From Paragyromitra xinjiangensis (Eukaryota > Ascomycota > Pezizomycetes > Pezizales > Discinaceae): a stretch of DNA of 64,000 bases. Made by a program: the position numbers and the translations under genes. Location: positions 434,001-498,000 of the forward strand of contig JBCAMK010000010.1 in NCBI GenBank assembly GCA_038503065.1, written 5' to 3'. Under the pieces are notes generated by a model. It did not search any database. It saw nothing but the letters and a program-made list of their open reading frames with translations, and was not told the origin of the DNA. Shown piece by piece: positions 58,915 to 64,000 of this stretch; position 1 is the first letter of the stretch, and each line of letters begins with the position of its first letter.

Positions 58915-61900
58915 TCAGCCGCCGCTTGCAACGCTGTCCCAGGAATCTACGACGTTGAGGTCGGCTCTGTCCAACAGGAGCTCCACCACGTCGGTATGCC
59001 CGCCTTCAGTCGCCGCTTGCAACGCTGCCCCATCCCAGGAATCTACGACGTTGAGGTCGGCTTTGTCCAACAGGAGCTTCACCACGTCGATATGCCCGCC
59101 TTCAGCCGCCGCTTGCAACACTTTCAGGCCGTTGTCAGCTGCGGTGTTGACGTCGGCTTTGTTGTCCAACAGGAGCTTCACCGTGCCGGTATGCCCGCCT
59201 CCAGCCGCCGCTTGCAACGCTGTCCTACCATAGGAATCTGCGGCGTTGACGTCGGCTTTTTTGTCCAACAGGAGCTTCACCACGTCGATATGCCCGCCTC
59301 CAGCCGCCGCTTGCAACGCTGTCCTACCCCAGGAATTTACAACATTGACGTCGGCTTTGTCCAATAGGAGCTTCACCACGTCGATATGCCCGTCTTCAGC
59401 CGCCACTTGCAACGCTGTCCTACCCCAGGAATTTACGACGTTGGCGTCGGCTTTGTTGTCCAATAGGAGCTTCACCACGTCGATATGCCCGCCTTCAGCC
59501 GCCGCTTGCAACGCTGTCCTACCCCAGGAAATTAAGGCGTTAACGTCGGCTTTGTTGCCCAACAGGAGCTTCACCACGTCGATATGCCCGCTTCCGGCCG
59601 CCGCTTGCAACGCTGCCCTACCCCAGGAATCTGCAGCGTTGACGTCGGCTTTGTTGTCCAACAGGAGCTTCACCGTGTCGATATGCCCGCCTTCAGCCGC
59701 CGCTTGCAACGCTGTCCTACCATAGGAATCTGCGGCGTTGACGTCGGCTTTTTTGTCCAACAGGAGTCTCACCACGTCGATATGCCCGCCTCCAGCCGCC
59801 GCTTGCAACACTTTCAGGCCGTTGTCAGCTGCGGCGTTGACGTCGGCTTTGTTGTCCAACAGGAGCTTCACCACGTCGATATGCCCGCCTCCAGCCGCCG
59901 CTTGCAGCGCTGTCCTACCCTTGCCATCTACGGCGTTGACATCGACTCTGTTGTCCAACAGGAGCTTCACTATCTCCATATGCCCGCCTTCAGCCGCCGC
60001 TTGCAACGCTGTCCTACCCCAGGAAATTAAGGCGTTAACGTCGGCTTTGTTGTCCAACAGGAGCTTCACCACGTCGATATGCCCGCTTCCGGCCGCCACT
60101 TGCAACGCTGTCCTACCCTTGCCATCTACGGCGTTGACGTCGACTCTGTTGTCCAACAGGAGCTTCACTATCTCCATATGCCCGCCTCCAGCCGCCACTT
60201 GCAACGCTGTCCTACCCTTGCCATCTACGGCGTTGACGTCGGCTTTGTTGTCCAATAGGAGCTTCACTATCTCCATATGCCCGCCTCCAGCCGCCGCTTG
60301 CAACGCTGTCCTACCCTTGCCATCTACGGCGTTGACGTCGACTCTGTTGTCAAACAGGAGCTTCACCATGTCGATATGCCCGCCTTCAGCCGCCACTTGC
60401 AACGCTGTCAGACCATCCCAGGTAGCTCTTGCGTTGACGTCAGCTCCGTTACCCAACAGAAGCTTCGCAATCTCCATATGCCCGCGTCCAGCCGCCACTT
60501 GCAACAGTGTCCAACCGCTATTAGCTGCTATGGTGTTGGCGCTGGCTTTGTTGTCCAATAGGAGCTTCACTACGTCCGTATACCCGCCTACAACCGCTGC
60601 TTGCAATGTCCCAGCTATGTTCTGGATGCTAAAGTCTGCTTGATATATAAAGAGCAATTTTATAACATCGAAATCTGCATTTTTCACGGCCCATCGAAAT
60701 GCTTTTTGGCAGTCTATCCTAGCGCCAACACCGACCTTGTTTTTCAGTAGTTGTTCCAACATACCACCGTGTCCCGCTTCGATCATCCACCCAAGTACTG
60801 TTTCATTATCAACTGAAGCATTGTTATGGGTATCGATGCGAGCATTAATGTCGGCTTTGTTGTCCAAAAGTAATTTTATCGTATCGAGCTGCCCGGTTTC
60901 CGCCGCTTCTTCGAATATCTTCTTTGTTGTCGGGCAGTCTATTGGCCCGCCGCTTGAAGACTTAATCAGTGCTAAGACAGCTAAATTCAATCCTTTCGCT
61001 GCAGCCTGCTGCAGCAAATCTGTGAACCTAGCAGAAGCGGGCAAAAACTGCATAATATCTGCTTTATGTGCTTGCTTTGTCAATATAGCCCTCTGCCGAT
61101 CATTATCGACCAGTCTCACTCCCAAGCGCGTAAACTCGTGTTCCAAGTCCCGGCACCAATCACTAATATATCTAACTCCCGCCAGCCAGGAATTCCGTAA
61201 GGCCTCGGTTGCGCTTAGTCGACCCTTCGGATTCGCAACTAATAAACACTTTACGAAATCTATTGCTTCCTCCTCAACCTGGGAGCTCTGTAGAACTTCG
61301 ATGGGAAGATCGGCTTGGCCTTGACAATACTCATAAAGAGAGTCCATGTCTATCTCGGGTTCGGGTTTCGCGGAGCTCGACTCTATAGAGTCCAAACAGG
61401 TTCCAGTTTCAAACGTTGAAAACCCGAGCCCACCATCACACTCGAGGAAGGGTATTTGCAAGGTCAAAAGCTCATGCACTAGACAACCTAACGACCATAT
61501 ATCCAAAGAGTGGGTGTAGTCACCACCATCCCTAAATCTTCGAGGGAGTATCCCTAGTAGTTCGGGAGCAAGATACCCTTGAGTCCCAACCCTAGTCCGT
61601 AAGATAGTGTTTTTTGTCCGTTTTGATGTCCCAAAATCGGCTATTTTGACCCAAATTGGGTCTAGAGAAACGATAAGGATGTTCTGTGATAGGTTTTCGT
61701 CAGTATCCCGTTCGCAAGCGATGAACAGAGCCAAAGGGTTTAGAGAAGCAGTTTCTAGGTATTACTAGGAAAGGGTTAGATTGAGCATAGACGCAAGCCG
61801 GGGACACTTGCAAGGAGTAGTAGCTTCGGTTGATGAAAAAAAAGCATTAAGTTACGACTGGTAAGAGACTAGGTATCAAACCTGTGGCTTCAGGTCACGG

Positions 61901-62446
61901 TGACAAATTCCTTTCTCGTGTAAAACTTCGAGCCCCTCCAAAATCTGTCTCGTAATTTCCTTAGCATCCGATTTTGCCTTCGGATTCTTGATGTATCCGC
62001 TCAGATCGCCATGTTCGATATACTCCATCGCGATGAAGATGTATTCTTTGCTTTCGTACCAACCAAAGAACTCTACGAATAGATGGTCATGCTGGAGATT
62101 TAAAATTAGCTCAAATTATCCCTCTATAGTGTGCAAATACTGTTACTCCGGGAGCGCTTGCATCTTTTAGTTTAGTCAAAGCTATCAGTTCATTGAAGAA
62201 GCCTGCCTCTGGCAACAAATCCCGAGATATCTTTTTCACTGCTCTCGGTTGCCCTCTCCCCTCCTCCTTCTGAAGCGAAACACTTCCAAATGCCCCAAAA
62301 CCAATCTTTTTCTCCTGCCTCCATACCGATACCGTCGGCCACCTTGTCGAAAGTTCCCACTCGTATGTTGTGTGTATTACATGGTCCTCGCCAAATTCCG
62401 TTTCCAGTTTGTAGTTGTCAAGCTTCCAGGCTGTACTCGTCGTCAT
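58915..62446 (-). CDS. Kinase-ankyrin gene E, C-terminus lost by a 5-bp deletion
   Basis: Exons 62446-62162, 62091-61882 and 61683-58915 give 1087 aa. Intron 1 (70 nt) fits a GC donor (GAT|GCAAGC); intron 2 is 198 nt. The kinase shows IGFGAFGSV, AVKK, HRDLKPQN (D161), DFG (D181) and GYLAPELL, all catalytic residues present. The linker IMQFLPASARFTDLLQQAA is followed by about 17 ankyrin repeats, most of exactly 33 residues (GGHIDVVKLLLDNKADVNAADSWGRTALQAAA). Several are nearly identical, and multi-repeat blocks (DNGLKVLQ.../DSYGRTALQ...) are duplicated. In three late repeats LLLDNK is shortened by one residue. At the last boundary, TCCTGGGGTAGGACAGCG of sister repeats is TCCTGGGACAGCG here, which shifts the frame to a TGA. 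The tail conserved in A, C and D is missing. Confidence 0.82.
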
Positions 62447-64000
62447 GAGTTGCTGTAGATTGAATCGAAGTTACCAAGTTGCGAGTTGAGTCGAAAATAC
62501 TTGCCCAAAGTACGGAGATGATTGGAGAGAAACTTCAGCCCCTCAGCCGTTGTGTTCGAGTACTCGTTGTCGGGAGATTAAAGGTAGCCTTGTTCCTATC
62601 TGTGCATTCGGGGCCGGCAGTTTTGACTTAGCCTACGTGGCGGTTAGGCGTCCGAATGGTGTTCGGTGAACCAGTTGAACAGTCGCTTGTCGCCAAGAAC
62701 CAATCGCTGCAAGGGTGTTTCAATACTCTGCATGTCGAATCTAAGCCCCACTCTGAGAGATTTTACTAGGTACGACGCAAAGTGCCAGTAGTGAAGATGC
62801 ATTTTGTCGTGCGACTCAAAAGGTTTAGAAACAATCCACTTTCTCATAGGTATACAACTCGATAACCTTGCAACAAATGGGGAGTGAGATGTAACTGGAT
62901 TTACTGATAGCCTTCTAGTAGTCGGCAAAGCATTCAACCGTCCACCGCACGAGCCAATACATATATCGTGAGTTAGCAATAACGTCTAGAATAGCGGAGG
63001 TGACTCAATTTCAAGTTCTGATCCCTTGGGTTCTAGACATCACGTCCCACTTGTACTGGCCAATGTACTCTCTCCTTGCTTAAAGCTCACGATTAGTTTG
63101 AGCTTCGGATACAGTAGAGGCGGTATGATTTACTTGCGATTTCTACCTCAATAAGAAGAGAACCAAAACTGGGCCAAAGCGCGGGCGATATCCTGATATC
63201 TCTCTTCGCTATGGAAAGTTCCCAGCCGACTTGCCACGAGGAGCGGAGACAGAGGTCTACCAGGGTTTTATCAACATCACACCTATCGGCTGTACCCCGT
63301 CGTCCGCCCCTCAGCCTTTACCTTCACGAAATTCATAGCTCCTTCCCATGGCGATAGAAAGTTGAACAGTAACCGGGTAGGCGAAGACGAGTAAATTAGT
63401 AACATCGATGGATTGTTTCAGGTAGCGGAGTATTGAGGAAGTAAGTACAAGAATTCATGCATCACATGCGGTTTACACCCCGGCACCAGCAAAGTCGATT
63501 TCCTGGTTAGCTCCGCAACAGAGAGGGGAAGGGCGCTTCCTTTGCCCAACAGTAATTTATTGATTTTCGAGAATAAGATAATTGATGCAGCACACAATAC
63601 GGTATTAAAAAAACTTAAGCGAGGAGAGCAAGTGTTTCCTTGCCATATGGAAGTTTGTTCAGTCAAGAAATCTTGCCGTCAGTGCTTATCTCCCGGACCA
63701 CGGTAAGTTCCAGATAGGTACATGTACTAGATTCCCCAAAGCCCGTGAAGAGGCTAAATATATACATTAAGAAAAGATATAAGCAATCATAGAGGAACCA
63801 TATATAAACACGTTAGAAAACCTTTATCTTCCAATATCTCTAACTCGATGTGAAATAATACGAGTGATACTTCATGATTAAATCATTGGTTGGATTCGAC
63901 TAATTGAGGTTAGTACTATAAGAATAACTACAACGAACAAAAAAAGGGAGGGGTTCGCATACCAGAAATCAAATCCCTGCGCTTCATCTATAATATCGCT
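62447..64000. other. Flank upstream of gene E
   Basis: Promoter side of gene E, then no supportable gene to the window end. Minus-strand frames at 62644-62979 and 63418-63666 have no recognisable domain. One TACATGTA is at 63719. Confidence 0.4.

Overview
The window is nuclear DNA of a filamentous ascomycete (Pezizomycotina). The genes carry short spliceosomal introns of about 44-90 nt with CTAAC/CTGAC-like branch sites. The gene families are typically fungal (bZIP, TrpE, EFM7-like methyltransferase, KTI12, HET domain, kinase-ankyrin proteins). Gene density is low and foldback elements are frequent. I cannot fix the class or species from sequence alone. Exon joins were worked out by hand; every multi-exon model given with coordinates keeps frame across all junctions unless stated.

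Layout. Positions 1-10.1 kb hold housekeeping genes, all on the minus strand: a small bZIP factor, an EFM7-like methyltransferase, anthranilate synthase component I (five exons) and a ten-exon AAA ATPase. Positions 10.8-11.8 kb hold three adjacent inverted-repeat elements. At 12.0-14.05 kb (+) lies a fungal STAND-like protein whose NTPase-like domain lacks a P-loop. The stretch 14-19.3 kb is gene-poor, with one small two-exon ORF. Four plus-strand genes or gene regions follow: a CECR5/HDHD5-type HAD hydrolase (19.3 kb), gene-poor DNA, a secreted/membrane kelch protein (23.4 kb) and KTI12 (26.2 kb).

From 28 kb to 62.5 kb the window is one accessory block. Five paralogous protein kinase-ankyrin genes (called A-E here, right to left E-D-C-B-A in transcription order) all lie on the minus strand. 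Each has the same three-exon architecture: a conserved N-terminal extension plus glycine loop, then the HRD segment, then DFG-to-C-lobe fused to a conserved linker and about 9-30 ankyrin repeats. The first intron of all five appears to use a non-canonical GC-AG donor. A and D look intact. C has an in-frame TGA in exon 1. B has an in-frame TAA just before its last ankyrin repeat. E has a 5-bp deletion that shifts the last repeats out of frame. Between C and D sits a plus-strand HET-domain (heterokaryon incompatibility) gene, broken by a 227-bp solo LTR with a perfect 5-bp target duplication. Several foldback elements crowd around it.

Interpretation (inference). The block looks like a rapidly turning-over allorecognition or innate-immunity-like cluster: receptor-like kinases with recombining, highly identical ankyrin arrays next to a cell-death-type HET gene, with several members recently disabled. 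The P-loop-less STAND-like gene at 12 kb may belong to the same functional world. No part of this is demonstrated functionally by the sequence.
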